Below are positions 21,922 through 34,078 of a stretch of DNA of 64,000 bases, piece by piece (positions within the stretch are counted from its first letter, which is position 1; each line of letters starts with the position of its first letter). Location of the stretch: the NCBI GenBank assembly GCA_911728455.2, contig OU452219.1, forward strand, positions 20,863,397 to 20,927,396, read 5' to 3'. The translations under genes were made by a program, and so were the position numbers. Source of the DNA: Marthasterias glacialis. Taxonomy: Eukaryota > Echinodermata > Asteroidea > Forcipulatida > Asteriidae. Below the pieces are notes generated by a model. It was not told where the DNA came from. It ran no database searches and saw only the letters and a program-made list of their open reading frames with translations.

Positions 21922-24900
21922 GTGTTCGAGGAGATGACGTCTCATTGGCAGAGCAGGGCATGGCTCAAAGTATAGGCTCCTTGGAGTACCGTGATGATCC
22001 AGAAGAAATCAGGGAAGAAGGAGGAGATGAGGCCTACCTTGTGGCTGCAGAAGAACCTGAACCTGTGCCAGAGGTGGGTAGAGACATCTTTGGGTTTTTT
22101 GTCCTCTCTCACTCTCTCTCTCTCTCTCTGGCTCTTTGATCATTTGAAGAAAGTCTTCATATACTATCTCTGAGATGTTTGTACTTTTTGCACTGGAATT
22201 ATATATGTGATGACATTGAGCTTAAAATTGTTGTGTACTTGTACTAGCTGTTCATATAACTAGCATCAGTTGTTATGGGGTGCTTCCCTGCCAATGTTTA
22301 TAGAATTTTTGATGCTTTATTTCTGTGTATACTATGAAGTGATAAATTAAAGTAAATTACGTGTGGCTTTTCAGTAATTGCCGTTTGTCTCTGATCAAGC
22401 TTCAGCTTACCAGTGATGAGAGTACCAGTATACCTTATTTCTGATTTGAAAGTCATCCGTATTAAATAATGGGCCATCACAATCATGGAGTTATAAAGAA
22501 CTCAAGCCCGGTTCATACTTCGCGCAACTGCGAAGCGGAAGCGAATTTGGTGTCACAAATTCGCAACAAACAACTCGATCAAGTTAAAAATGTGTTGATT
22601 TGTTTGCGAAATGCGCTGCAAATTTAGGAGAATGACGTTAAATTTGCGTGAAGTATGAACCGGGCTTAAGGCCGTGTGAGAGCATTTATATGTGTGTGTA
22701 CAAACCTAGGTAAAAGCTTGGATTTTTGTATGGCTATTGTACATACAGTAGGGGGCTATTTGCATACATGATGTGTACTGTATCAATGCTTTTTATTCTT
22801 TTCTGTGCGTTAAAGTGTCTATCAGTTTAATGCATAACTTCAGTGAAGTATGCAAACTTTTGTGCACGTAAGGTGAACATGCACATCTGCATCGGTTTTA
22901 ACAGTAGTGTAAGTTTTTTGAAAAATAAATCTGTTCGTCAGTCACGCACAAGCCTTAACATGTCTGCATCCTGGAAGCTTACAAAAGTTTTTTTACATGT
23001 AGGAATCAAGAGTTGGCACTGGGTATATATATAGCTCTTTGCACGTAGTACACATTTTTTCAGAAAAGTTATAAACATGAGCTGAATGAAGTTGTCATGG
23101 TGATTGTTCACATGTCATATTTACCTTATATTTCGTCACTGATACCACAAACTTACACCTTGTGTACAAAAACTTTTGTTACATTTTTTAAATAGTTTTT
23201 TACATGTTTATGCAATGTTCGTCAAGGCGTGCAGCAATTTCATGAAGTTTCAGAGCTTTGCAATTTTCGTTTTCACAAACTGACACACAGGTTCCATTTG
23301 CCATTGCAAATGCAAGGCACGCTCCGTACTCAACTGTGAACAAAAACGATTTCACAAAACTGACACAAACCTCGTGTTTGAAGGGTATGCATGCACACTT
23401 CGTGAAAACAAAAATGGTCTCTTTGGCTTCTTTTTCAGTTACACGAACGGACACAAACCTTTCCGAACCAGTATATTTATCAAGTTTAAAGCATCTGTCT
23501 CAATACAAATCACTATGGTGATATTGGCAGCTCAGCTTTAAGATAAATCTTCAATAGGATTTGAACTGCCTCTAGCTACCGGGCAGTCTGGGTAGTCTGG
23601 TTGGTAAGACATCTGCTCTAGAATGGTGGGGGTCGTGGGTTTCGAATCCCACCCGAGGAAAATGCCTGTGAATATTATATTGATGCCATCAGGAGTCCAC
23701 AATTAGGAAACCAGTTGAAAACACTGTGAAATTTTAATGGGTGGTGGTGATTTAAAAAGCATTCAGCTATAGACGCTGATTTCTTTGGTTTTTACTGGTA
23801 TCTACGTGTGTGTCAGTTCGTGACGTCAGTGACGATTAAACTTTCAGATGCTATTGTTCCGCTTAAGTGTAAAATTTAAGTCCCTGCAGAGAGGGCACTT
23901 TTTAAAGGTGTGCCTGTAATCATTCCTTATCATTTGAGAGCTACCGTTTACTTTGTGTGTTTTTTGTTGTTGTCTTATCTTATCAAAAAAACAAACAAAT
24001 GTTAGTGGTGACTGTTGACCTATAGAATACGTTTAAATCATTTATCAGAGATAATGGCAGCCTTTCTAATTTGGAGTGACATAATTATTAGTTAGTGTTT
24101 TTTTTTTTGACTTAGGACCTTCTTGCCAATCAGGAGTCTGCTCCAACAATTGGACAGTTGGAGGTCATCTTTGACTACAACGGAGACGGCAACCGAATGA
24201 ACGTCACCATCATCCGGGGCATTGGACTGCCTACCAAGGAGAATGGGGGCGCTTCGGCTTGGAGGTTACGTATCATGCTCTATCCCAAGAAGCAACGCAC
24301 CAAGACCCGAATCCGAGAGAGCGAGGAGCCCATCTTCAAGGAGCTGTTCCGGTTCACCCGCATCCGACCCCATGAACTGGTCAACTCAGCCATCCGCTTC
24401 AGGCTGTACGGTGCCGAGAGAATGCGCAAGGAGAGACTAATCGGCGAGGGCCTCGTCAAGTTCTCGTCCCTCAACACCTCTTCAAAGCAGAGCATCATGG
24501 TCAAGCTTGTCTCAAGAAGTGAAGCTGTAAGTATCAGGGCAAAATTTCATGGCGCTAGTTACCAAAGAATTCTGCGCTTACAGCGCCCTGTAAAGCGCGT
24601 ACTCCTATGGGCCGTGGCAGGGTGTAAGCGCAGAATTCCACGGTAAGCAGAGCCATGACATTGGGCCCAGATCAACCATAGTCCACCACTTGGAAAATAC
24701 AAAATTGCCATTATTGATTATTTTCATAATACTGCCCCTGTTTGTAATCTTGAATTGTATCTTGCGTTACATGAACCAATCACTAAGAAATATTTTCAAT
24801 ATTGATTGACCACAGACTGGAGGCGGCAACGCATCCCCCTATTCCAGCAATTCAGACCTTTCGGCCAGCGGGGAGAGTAACGCCTCGCTACAGTCACTCA

Positions 24901-27900
24901 CTCATGGTGGACTACCTGAGCTTCTGGTTGGATTGACTTACAATGCCACCACGGGTCGTCTAGCTGTCGAGCTTATCAAGGGAAGTCACTTCAAGCAACA
25001 TGCAGCAGGCAGGGCACCAGGTTAGTCAATATGCTAGCTACCAGTTTGCCCCCCACCCCCCCAAAACAAAATAAATAAATAAATAGAAATTAAGGCATGT
25101 GATTTCTCAGGATTATTCTTGATTTCAGAACATTCTCAAAATCTGTGAGCCTTCAAAAACAGTCACCAATAGGGGAAAGGAATTGTCCCTATTGTGTCCA
25201 AACCTGTAGTTTTGTATTCTTGGTGATGCACATAGTCTGTAAACCTCCTGAGTAACATCTGGGAAGGTTCTGGATCTAGAATAAAGGTGAATCCGCGCCT
25301 GCAAGTCATTTTCAGCAATTTTTATCGCATACTATAAGAAGAATAGAGCGTGAATAATTTGTTTTTGTTCCTTTTTCATTGTGGCCTTGTTTATTGTTCT
25401 TGTGGCCATGACTATACCATGCCCCATTTGTGGCAGAGGGAGGCCCCCCCCCCCAAATGTTCCCATTCTCTAACACACTCTTTCCCTCTTGTACAGAAGC
25501 ACCCCCCCCCCTAAAATCTTCAAAAGAATTCCAGGGACTTCCAGAACACAATGAAGACACAATAGGAGGGGGGGGGGGGGGTACACCCTGCCACATATGG
25601 AGCACCAAATGGCCATGAGAGTGCTTTTGTTTCCATTGTTATGTCATTGCTATTTTCCTTAAACCTCAATTACCCTCTCATATGCACACATTGGATGCAG
25701 CAAGGGCAATATTGTAACTCGGTTGATTCGTGGAAAAACATCTTTCTCGTTTCAAGGGTCGAGGGTCAAGGGTAGGCATATTCATGTTGTTGACAGGTAG
25801 CGTTCAAGGTATGGAGGAGATTCATAATGTATTCACACCTCATTAGGGCTTGCGTTGTTCAGTTACGAGGACAACTACAATGTAAGCTTGAATGGCGCTG
25901 TACGAATTTAAAGGGACAGTGCAAAAAGCTGTCTCTGGATGCTCCAATCAACTTCAGTTTTTGGATCACACCATCTGTTTTTCCTTTAAAGCTGTTTAGA
26001 GGATGTGTCCCGTACTAAATTGACCATTATGCCATGTCAGAGTTTGTTACTAGTAAATGATAAATCAACTGAAAATATACCCGTTGCAACACCATTTATA
26101 TATTTTTTATTCCCCAATTTATTTTATTTAAAATATTGCTCTCTGGGAACGCTGACAAAAAAACAAGCCTTGCTCATGGTGTATTGCACCTGACCGGGAT
26201 TTCACTGGTTGAACCAGAATTATTCAGAAATGCTTGTGCCACCACAAAAGTGTATGGCAGCAAGGAAATTCAGATGCTTTGGTTTCATTCCTTGTTCCAC
26301 CAGTGACGTCACATCATGAGCAAGGCCTGTTTTTGTGGGCGTTCCGAGAGAGCACTATTTTAAACGAAATACTTTTTTTTACAAAAAAAACTAAAGCGAA
26401 AGCAACAGGTGTGTCTTCAGCTGATTCATTGTGAATTTACTGCAAATATTTCTTACAAATGGACAAGGTAGTACGACACACATTCTTTTATGATATGCTT
26501 TTTTTTATTGTTTTGGTTTAAACATGTTTTTCATGATAGTAAAAAGAGGCCATCTTGCTTTTCTAACTTAGCTCACTGAGTTGTGGTATTCTTTTTAAAA
26601 TTTAGAGCATCCGAGAGTTATGCAATGGTGATTTGCACACCGGCCAAACTTTTCTTTATATGTGAGCTTTCAATTTGGTTGCTACAGATGGCACACCCCC
26701 CTTTAAACTCGGTGCTTTTGTGTGAAAGTTTGGCCGAGATTTGGATCAATTGGAAGAATGTATGTAAAGAGGAAAACAACGCATTCCAGGAGTGAATAAA
26801 AAGTTGGGCGCTATACAGAGAGCTGCCTGGGAAGGTTTAAAACCATTGAATGACACAAAGAGCTTAGGAGTCTGTACAACACCATTCTTAAACATTGAAT
26901 GGAAGGATTAAGCACAATTTCCCCATGAGAGAACATTGCTCAATAGACCTTAAATGTATTGGGGGCAGTTAAAGGAGGGAAAGTTCATTCAAAAAAAGAG
27001 GGTAAATCTATTTCAGTCCTGCAGTCTTTTAACTAAAAACACCTTAACCAATCTGTAAAAACTTCAACAAATTTAGTGGTTAAATTTTGTAACAACAAAA
27101 AGACGGGTTATGTTTTGACACATTTATTTTGTCCTTATTTTGCTTGTGGCAAACAAAACTAGCTTTTGATATTTAAGCGCTTTTTCTATGACTTTGACAG
27201 TATTTCAGTCGGTTTTCCTTGTGGTTTATTGCTTAATATTTGAAATTTGAAAGTGGCATCCTCTTAAGGTGATCCCAGTCCTGCTGCCTCCCAGGTTATA
27301 TCCGAAGAGCTATATGAATTCTAGCTTTATGGTTGTATCGTATACTTGGGCTGTGATCCTTGGCTATACGGCAGTTTCAGGTTGAATGGCTTCAAACTGG
27401 CACCCCTGAATAAAAATATCAACAAATAAGGAGACCGCCAACATTAGGGCTGGTTAGCTCAGTTGGTGGAGCTTGGGTACGTTAATCCGGGGGGTGTCAG
27501 GTTCAAATCTCACTCCAGTCAATTTTTCATTGTTCACCTCCAAATTGAATTAAAATTTCCCCAGTCACTTTTCCCTTGTGTTTTATGGCTGAATACTAGA
27601 AATATTTCTCATGAGGATTATTAGTGATATGAACTTAATAGTCATTGAGATTTTTGCCAACTCTGCACGTTGTTTTCAGATAAGCTCAGTGCTGCACAGC
27701 ACAGAAACATCATCATCATCATCGTCATATACTCATCAATAATTACCTTTCTTCTTTCTAAATTCCTCCAACCCATTCCTTCTTAGCCCTGGAGTGGTCT
27801 CTTCACTGTGACCCGCTACTTCCAAATAAAAATACAGGGGTTTTTTTGGGGTTTTTTATTCTGGCATTGTATCCCAGTCATCTCTTAATCTCTTTCTTTG

Positions 27901-29324
27901 CTTTCCCTTTTCTTTTTCCCACCATTCATCTGTTCCACAAGTGTTGCTCTGTCTGTTAGTTATTTATTGGGCAACATGATCAACCCACTCCATTCTGTAT
28001 GGTGTATTGTGCGTTTTGGACATTTTTCTTTGTCATAAAATATAATGAATATCCTAGTTTATGAACAGTACAATAAATTTTTAAATGGATTCTCAACATT
28101 TTCATGCAAAACTTATGTTTGTTTGTTAAGTGTTGGTTTTTCTTAATTTGACACATCTATTTTGTTATGTTAATTTTTCTGATTTTACTTTGACCGCATA
28201 GTCAAAGATTCGTGGTAAGAAAGTTGTTGGTTAGATTTCCTTCCTTCCTTCCTTCCAGACTTCACTGGGTGAATATCAACATGAATATTAAATAGCATTT
28301 AGATGTGTATTTTCAGATTTAAGATCTGATTGTATGGTAAATGCCTTAGCTGCCCTGACTATTTAGGCATGTTATTCTAATCACAAATAACTACCACAAC
28401 ATTCTGACTATATTATTTGTAATTTTTACTCATACACCGAATGTGTGTTTAGCACTGTATATTCAGTACTTTCCCCGAGTCCTGTGAAAAAAAAAGAAAA
28501 AAAAATCACAGGCATTTTTCCTCGTGTGGGATTCTGATTATAAAAATGACAACTCTCTGATGAAACCTTGTTTGATCACTGTGTGATATTCAGATTCCTA
28601 CGTACGCATTGCCTTGATGTCTTCAAGTGGCTTTGAAATGACCAAGAGCAAGACATCAGTTCGACGTGGTCAACCCAACCCTACTTTCAAAGAAACCTTC
28701 ATCTTCCAGGTAAATGCAGATTAAACTTGATGCCATATCCTTAAGAATCTCTTTTAAGAATTGCATACACCTATGCCATTACATGATTTATATAGCAAAT
28801 GTTTTGTTATTAAATGTGTTAATAAAATCAACATTTTTTTTTAGATAATATTGTGACGTTGTACTTTTGTGGTACGTTTTGTGATAAATTTATTTGATAC
28901 TTGTATATCAAAAAGGTGAATCTGAAAGGATCACAGAAATAGAGCTAGAAACTGGTCTTAATAAACGTGCTATGTATAACAAAATAAGCCAAGTGCTATA
29001 TTTGTTCAAAATTATTGTTTATTTTTACTAATTTTGAATACTTCACAGTACACTACACATGAAGGGTTTGTTTACTTTACACTTGGAACTTTATACCCTT
29101 ATTTGTGTTATTTTTTAACCACACAGGTTGCACAGTTCCAACTCGCCGATGTGACCCTGATGTTCACCGTCTTCAACAAGCGCGGCATGAAGCGAAAGGA
29201 GACAATCGGCTGGTTCACCATGGGTCTCAGCAACAGCAGCGACGAGGAGGCGGCCCACTGGAAAGAGATGAGAGAGTCCAAGGGCCACCAAGTCTGCAGA
29301 TGGCACGCCATGTCGGACAAGTAG
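21922..29324 (+). CDS. SYT14: Synaptotagmin-14/16-like protein, shared exons with tandem C2 domains
   Basis: Five exons: 21922-22073, 24116-24526, 24816-25020, 28594-28709 and 29127-29324 (TAG). All have AG/GT borders and matching phases. They encode about 360 residues. The first 51 are an acidic linker ending PEPVPE. C2A starts near [13 protein letters not shown] and runs through [19 protein letters not shown] Ser-rich spacer follows. C2B runs from [20 protein letters not shown] to the end [16 protein letters not shown]. This agrees well with remembered human SYT14/SYT16, including the C-terminal WH..M.ESKGQQVCRWHA block. The Asp residues that bind calcium in classical C2 loops are absent (loop 3 reads [12 protein letters not shown]), so calcium-independent membrane trafficking is expected, as in this subfamily. 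SYT14 versus SYT16 cannot be decided; an ancestral single gene is likely. The N-terminus comes from exons A-F. Confidence 0.9.
22103..22133 (+). repeat. CT microsatellite just inside the intron
   Basis: Uninterrupted CT repeats close to the donor of the first shared exon. Such a tract can bind PTB-like splicing regulators; this role is only a possibility. Confidence 0.6.
22505..22667. mobile_element. MITE, AGCCCGGTTCATACTTCGCG family
   Basis: AGCCCGGTTCATACTTCGCG on the left pairs with GCGTGAAGTATGAACCGGGC on the right. Flanks TCA and TAA suggest a decayed 3-bp target duplication of Harbinger type. Confidence 0.7.
23195..23475. repeat. Degenerate tandem of about 83 bp, three units
   Basis: TTCACAAACTGACACACAGG, TTCACAAAACTGACACAAAC and a third GGACACAAACC block occur at about 23272, 23353 and 23442. 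The units are strongly diverged. Confidence 0.35.
23588..23690 (+). repeat. SINE family B
   Basis: The head TGGTTGGTAAGACATCTGCT is followed by GTGGGTTTCGAATCCCACCC (the B box has one extra T) and AAAATGCCTGTGAATATT. Same order as other family B copies but in + orientation. Confidence 0.6.
24536..24668. mobile_element. Palindromic MITE, GGGCCCAATTTCAT family
   Basis: GGGCAAAATTTCATGGCGCT pairs with GCCATGACATTGGGCCC. The inner AGAATTCTGCGCTTAC and GTAAGCGCAGAATTC pair well. It begins 10 bases after the donor of the C2A exon. Confidence 0.75.
25402..25617. mobile_element. Inverted-repeat element with poly-C/poly-G arms
   Basis: GTGGCCATGACTATACCATG, then CATTTGTGGCAGAGGGAGG, is mirrored on the right by CCTGCCACATATGGAGC and CAAATGGCCATGAG. 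Poly-C on the left faces poly-G on the right, so the arms could pair. Confidence 0.5.
27448..27522 (+). repeat. tRNA-like SINE head or tRNA pseudogene
   Basis: GGCTGGTTAGCTCAGTTGGT has a good A box and GGTTCAAATCT a B box. The T-stem and acceptor stem do not pair, so a working tRNA is unlikely. The anticodon position reads GTT. Confidence 0.45.
28436..28545 (-). repeat. SINE family B fragment
   Basis: CACCGAATGTGTGTTTAGCA, CCCCGAGTCCTGTGA and CTCGTGTGGGATTC match the family order. An A-run has expanded in the middle. Confidence 0.55.
28710..29126. other. Last intron of the synaptotagmin-like gene
   Basis: AT-rich with no repeat or exon recognised. Confidence 0.6.
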
Positions 29325-31815
29325 TTGCCAACTGGTAGATGGAGTACAGAAGTGTAATGCCATGAATGGCACATCATCGTTGATGATGTGCCTTGATTTA
29401 ACCAGTGAGAGACTCACAGTGTGGCCTATTATATATATGGACAGATCATAAGAGGTTCTTTGATAAAACATGTCTCATTCCTCATCCCGCATCAGTGCCA
29501 TTCAGTGCAAAACTCATGAGTTTGGAAAGAAAATCTAGCTTGCCTATTTGATGAAAGCAATGTAACCAGTAACTAGACAAAAATGCAGCCCCCCCCCCCC
29601 TCGGTTGAGACTTCCAAATACTTCATCTCATAGAATAGCAGTCTGTTGGAAGAGACCATCTTTTGTTCTTGGCAGTTTCAGAAAATTAGATTTTTTAAAG
29701 ATTCCGAATCTTAAAAGAAATCATGACAATGATGCTTTTCATAGGAAAAGTCTTGATCAGTGAAAGTCGTTTGTTACTTGGAGATAATCTGCTATATGAA
29801 GTAAAAAGATTGTTTTGCCAGCAGAGTTATATATCTCATGGTCAGAACTGCTGATCATTATGGACTTGTTTCTGCAGTTTCCTTTTTAGGTTGAACATAT
29901 ATGGTTCCGATTAAATGCGACCATTGTTGGCCCAAATTCAGTAAGTGTAAAATTGAAAAATAATGTTAGCTGTTGCAAACTGGGTTTTTTTTCACCAATA
30001 TCTATCATAAGAAATGTTAAAAAATGTTAAGGTCAAACATTTGTTCAGATGTTTATGGTCTTAAACATTTTTCAATTTCTCTACAGATATTCCGGTACTA
30101 GGAACTTCGCCTAGATGCTTTGTAAAATAAGTGTTTAAAATTTCACTTGTATTCAAATTTCAGAACTTTACAAACAAATCCAAATGAATTACAAGATAAA
30201 GATGTTTTACTAACAAGATTTGATTGATATGATATTATTATTAATGGTGATATGAAATGTTTCCAGAGATTAAGGTAAATTAATGGACACTAACTAAGAA
30301 AAAAAAAAGTTTTTGTGTAAAATGTATTCATGTAGTCATCCCATGCAAGTATGGTATTGGTGTTAAGATGATTTCATTCATTTGAATCTTAGCATTTGCA
30401 GGTGCATCGATCCTGTTAACAAAAAGAGTGACCTTGTACATTCCAGGGCCTTTCTGGCAGGCAAGATACGACACTGGTCATGTGGGGATTTTTTTCATTT
30501 TGCATCATATTTTCATAATTTCATAAATTCAAGAGTTATGAAAATAACAGCTGCACAAGTTTTGAGATGTGCCCCCTTTTTTCATAAAACAAAAAAAAAA
30601 TTATAAAAAAATTGTACAGTGCAATCTCCATGAAAACATAAGCATTTATGTGTTCTTCCATAGGGCTGTGTACAAATCGTGCCAGCAGGAAGTCCAGGCT
30701 CTGCGGCTCTTTTTGTAAACACGTGATGTCACAGATCACATAGTCTATACCTGAAACAGTTCTGAATGTAGGGACTACCTTATTTGAGATCCTATCTTTA
30801 TGTTTTCACACCAGTGACGTAAAATTCTGTTCCTCAAGCCCCCTCGCATTGATTCAATTAAGACGTAATATTAGTAAAGCAGGTTGCTCCAAGCAGTGCT
30901 TGACAAAATACTGAAATTATTATAAAGAATGCCTCCATTATGTCCGCTTGAAATTTTTTTTTTTTATGAAGGTTATGTTTCCAAAGTGTAAGTTGTAAGA
31001 ACTGGAAACTGTACGGTTGGTTTGATCAGGGTTACTTTACATATCAGTAATGGCTTCTAATTTTGCATTGGAAGCGGCTGGAACTGCAAGTTATAAGTCA
31101 ATGTTGTATTCATTGTTGCTCTACAGGGCGATTGAGCACATATTACATGTACATACTTTTTTTGTTTAACCTGACTATATATTACGACAGACATGCGTTG
31201 TCGCCCATTTTGCTTTAAAAGAAATAACATTATATCGGAATTTACCTTTTTATCTAGAGTACTTATAATAAACAAATACAACATCAGATTCAGTTCAAAT
31301 GTATTCAAACTTAATGTAACTTAACTTAATTCAGCCTGGTTTGGGGTATTTTTCTGTTTACGCTTAAAGACTCTTTAAAAACTCTACTGAGTAGTTAGTG
31401 ATTTGTGCCAGACATGGCTAATTTTGCTGACCAAACTCATCTGTTTCTTGTGAAAATGTGAAGAAATTCGGGGGGGCGGAGAAAAACAGTTTTACTTTGG
31501 AGGTATCATAAACTGTGGAATTCTGGATAATTTTCATACTTTAACTCTTTCACTTTGACTCGGTCGACAAATCTATCATCTCTGAAGGGTTAAGAAAAAG
31601 AACATTGCCTCAAGTCTTCCTCTTGTTCTTTAAAGTAAGATTTTAGTCTATTTTTCTAGAACTTCATAACACTAGGTTGCTGTAATGTCTAAGTATTGCC
31701 ATTAACTTATATTTGTACATGATATCTGTAATACTCCTATAAAGGTTGAATTCAGTTTCCACAAGAACTTCAATACTATCAAATATAGTAACTTATATTT
31801 CTTTGAAAAACATTC

Positions 31816-31965
31816 AGGGCTTAATTTCATAAACCCTGTAAGCAAAGAAAATCTTACTTAGCAGAAACAGGTAACCAGCCAGAATCCCTTGAAGGGAACA
31901 TTGTTATGACTGGTGCCCTACTAACAATCTGCTTAACAGCTTAATGGAATCAAGCACTTAGTTCC
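31816..31965. mobile_element. MITE, GGGCCCAATTTCAT family (diverged)
   Basis: GGGCTTAATTTCATAAACCC at the left, AACCAGCCAGAATCCCTT against GACTGGTGCCC in the middle, and GCTTAATGGAATCAAGC at the right follow the family plan. Confidence 0.5.
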
Positions 31966-32997
31966 TGGTCATGAACTTAGTTAGGCCATGAAGGTAATCT
32001 TTCATTTATAATCTGGTTTTGGTAGTAATCTTAAATCCGTTGTTAGCATAAACATGAATGACACATTAAAAATTAAACCTCAGCTTTATGTAAATATCTC
32101 TATCAATACAAATTGTAAAACACACTAAATTGTATTTTCTTATAGCTAATCTGGCTGACCGTAGGACAAACCTGTTTCAAGGAGATAGCATGTCAGATTA
32201 AATAAGGAAGTTTTGTTTTTATGGCAAGATTCTGGTCCTGAAGTGATCAGAACGAGGCCAGATACATTCAATAGTGAACATTTTTGGTGTCTTGCATTGT
32301 CATCCCAATCATCTCTTTGACAAACAGCACAAAAAGCACTTTGGTTTTCCCACTTTTTATTTTTATTTTTGTTTATTTAACATCCAAAAGAAAGTTCACT
32401 TGCAAATTGCAGGTATTTCAACATGCATAAACGATGCCCGACTTTTATATTTGTAGTGCTTTCAGCTTTTATTTTTGGTACTGTATAATGACTTAATTTA
32501 GTATAAGTTCTTGAGTACTAAACTGCATTTGCTAGTCACCAGCCGTGCTATTCTGCAGTACACTAAGACTGTTTCTTTGTAATATATTATAATGTAATGT
32601 TTTCTCTTCTATTGATGAATTGGTTTTGGTGTATGTAATTCTAACTTGTGCCTGTATGTGCTCATAACACTTATGTGGTCTCTGGTGACACACAGTAGCG
32701 GGTCTTTTTGGTGTAGATATTCATTTTTGACATTAACTTATTTTATGTACACATTATTCATTTGTCAGCGTGCACATTGGTTGTGCAGAGCTGTAATAAA
32801 TTTGAACATTAACAAGAATAACAAAAGTCCAATTGTGGTTGATGTCTCCTTCTTTTTCTGGAAAGAAATCTCACAAGGCATTTGTAACTGAATACTTGTG
32901 GTACTTCAACTATTTCGCCCCCCCCCCCCCACAGGTGACATTCTCTGATACCAGTAGAATCAGAGAGTTGCTTTGTAGTTCAAGTAGTCAAGTTCTG

Positions 32998-33225
32998 TAG
33001 GTCACAGAGTGTGGGTTCGAATCCTGTCATGGCTGGTCACAATACTTGTGTCCTTGAACCAGATACTTTTTCTTTCCATAAATGCTGTGTCGTTTGGATG
33101 GGACATAAAACAGCTGTATCCATGTACTAGGATAGGTAGTGTACGTAAAAGAACCCAGAACACTTGTCATGGAAGAGTAGGGGTTTACCATGGTGTATCT
33201 GGTTCATTACAAGTATATTTTTCTT
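32998..33225 (+). repeat. tRNA-Leu-derived SINE, family A, 5'-truncated
   Basis: GTGGGTTCGAATCCTGTCAT (B box), GTTTGGATGGGACATAAAAC and ACGTAAAAGAACCCAGAACA match the copy at 321-735. The A-box half is missing. Confidence 0.7.
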
Positions 33226-33701
33226 CCTCGGGCTTCTGAGTTACAGTGATTAAGTTGGCGTTTGGGTCATCCTTGGTTTCATGACCAGAAATTGATAATA
33301 ACGAGGTGTGTGGCTCAAACCTGAACACCTAATAACAGGCAAACGTATATTGCCACCAAATGTGCTATTCGCTAACACAGATACACGTACAGGTGTATTT
33401 GCAAATAGGTTGTATTATGAGTATGTCTTTAAGGCAGACCCTGTTCCTTTCATGGAAAGCAATTGTATGGCATTTGAATAGGAAGCCATGCCGACATCAG
33501 TCTAGACATTTTATTCATACGAATGCTGCAAGACTGCAACTTCTAAGCTTTTGTCCTTGTAACCCCACTTTTAGTGCCACAGAAACAACCACTGGGAAGA
33601 TTCTTTCTGCAAATTCCAAGGCTCATGTCTGGTACATTTAGATGCCTTAAAATAATCTTGTTTAAGTTTTGATGCCTCCATCGTCTCTCAAGGTTTAGTA
33701 C

Positions 33702-34078
33702 CCGATTCGACTAGCCACTGTAGCTTACAAGTGGGCAGTCACATATCATGATAGCCACTGTAGCTTACAAGTGGGCAGTCACATATCATGATAGCCACTG
33801 TAGCTTACAAGTGGGCAGTCACATATCATGATAGCCACTGTAGCTTACAAGTGGGCAGTCACATATCATGATAGCCACTGTAGCTTACAAGTGGGCAGTC
33901 ACATATCATGATAGCCACTGTAGCTTACAAGTGAGGCAGTCGCGTATCATGATACGTAATCCACCTTGCTTATTGAGTGGATGCACCATCAATCATGACA
34001 TAATATTATGAGAAGCTTATTAGTGTGGAAATCATGATTGGCGGCTAGCTTATAAACTACGGTGACTAGGCGAATCGG
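33702..34078. mobile_element. Inverted-repeat element with an internal 40-bp minisatellite
   Basis: The terminal repeats 33702-33731 (CCGATTCGACTAGCCACTGT) and 34049-34078 pair over about 30 bases. From 33712 a 40-bp unit starting TAGCCACTGTAGCTTACAAG repeats six times (33712-33951), the last copy diverged. The first unit starts inside the terminal repeat, so the array grew from the element's own end. Confidence 0.75.
33712..33951 (+). repeat. 40-bp tandem repeat, six units
   Basis: Units start at 33712, 33752, 33792, 33832, 33872 and 33912. The first five appear identical; the sixth differs (GTGAGGCAGTCGCGTATC). Each unit ends in ATATCATGA. Confidence 0.95.

Larger units (their letters stand above)
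22074..24115. other. Intron between shared exons 1 and 2
   Basis: A CT-rich tract (about 22103-22133) starts some 30 bases after the donor. A MITE (22505-22667), a degenerate tandem region (about 23195-23475) and SINE B (23588-23690) follow. No exon was recognised. Confidence 0.55.
25021..28593. other. Large intron inside C2B
   Basis: 3.6 kb holding a palindromic element with poly-C and poly-G cores (25402-25617), a tRNA-like sequence (27448-27522), a CATC run at 27710, a CCTT run at 28240 and a SINE B copy (28436-28545). The rest is AT-rich with no exon recognised. Confidence 0.55.

Noticed and set aside
27448-27522. Candidate tRNA gene
   Set aside because: T-stem and acceptor stem mismatches are too many for a functional tRNA.
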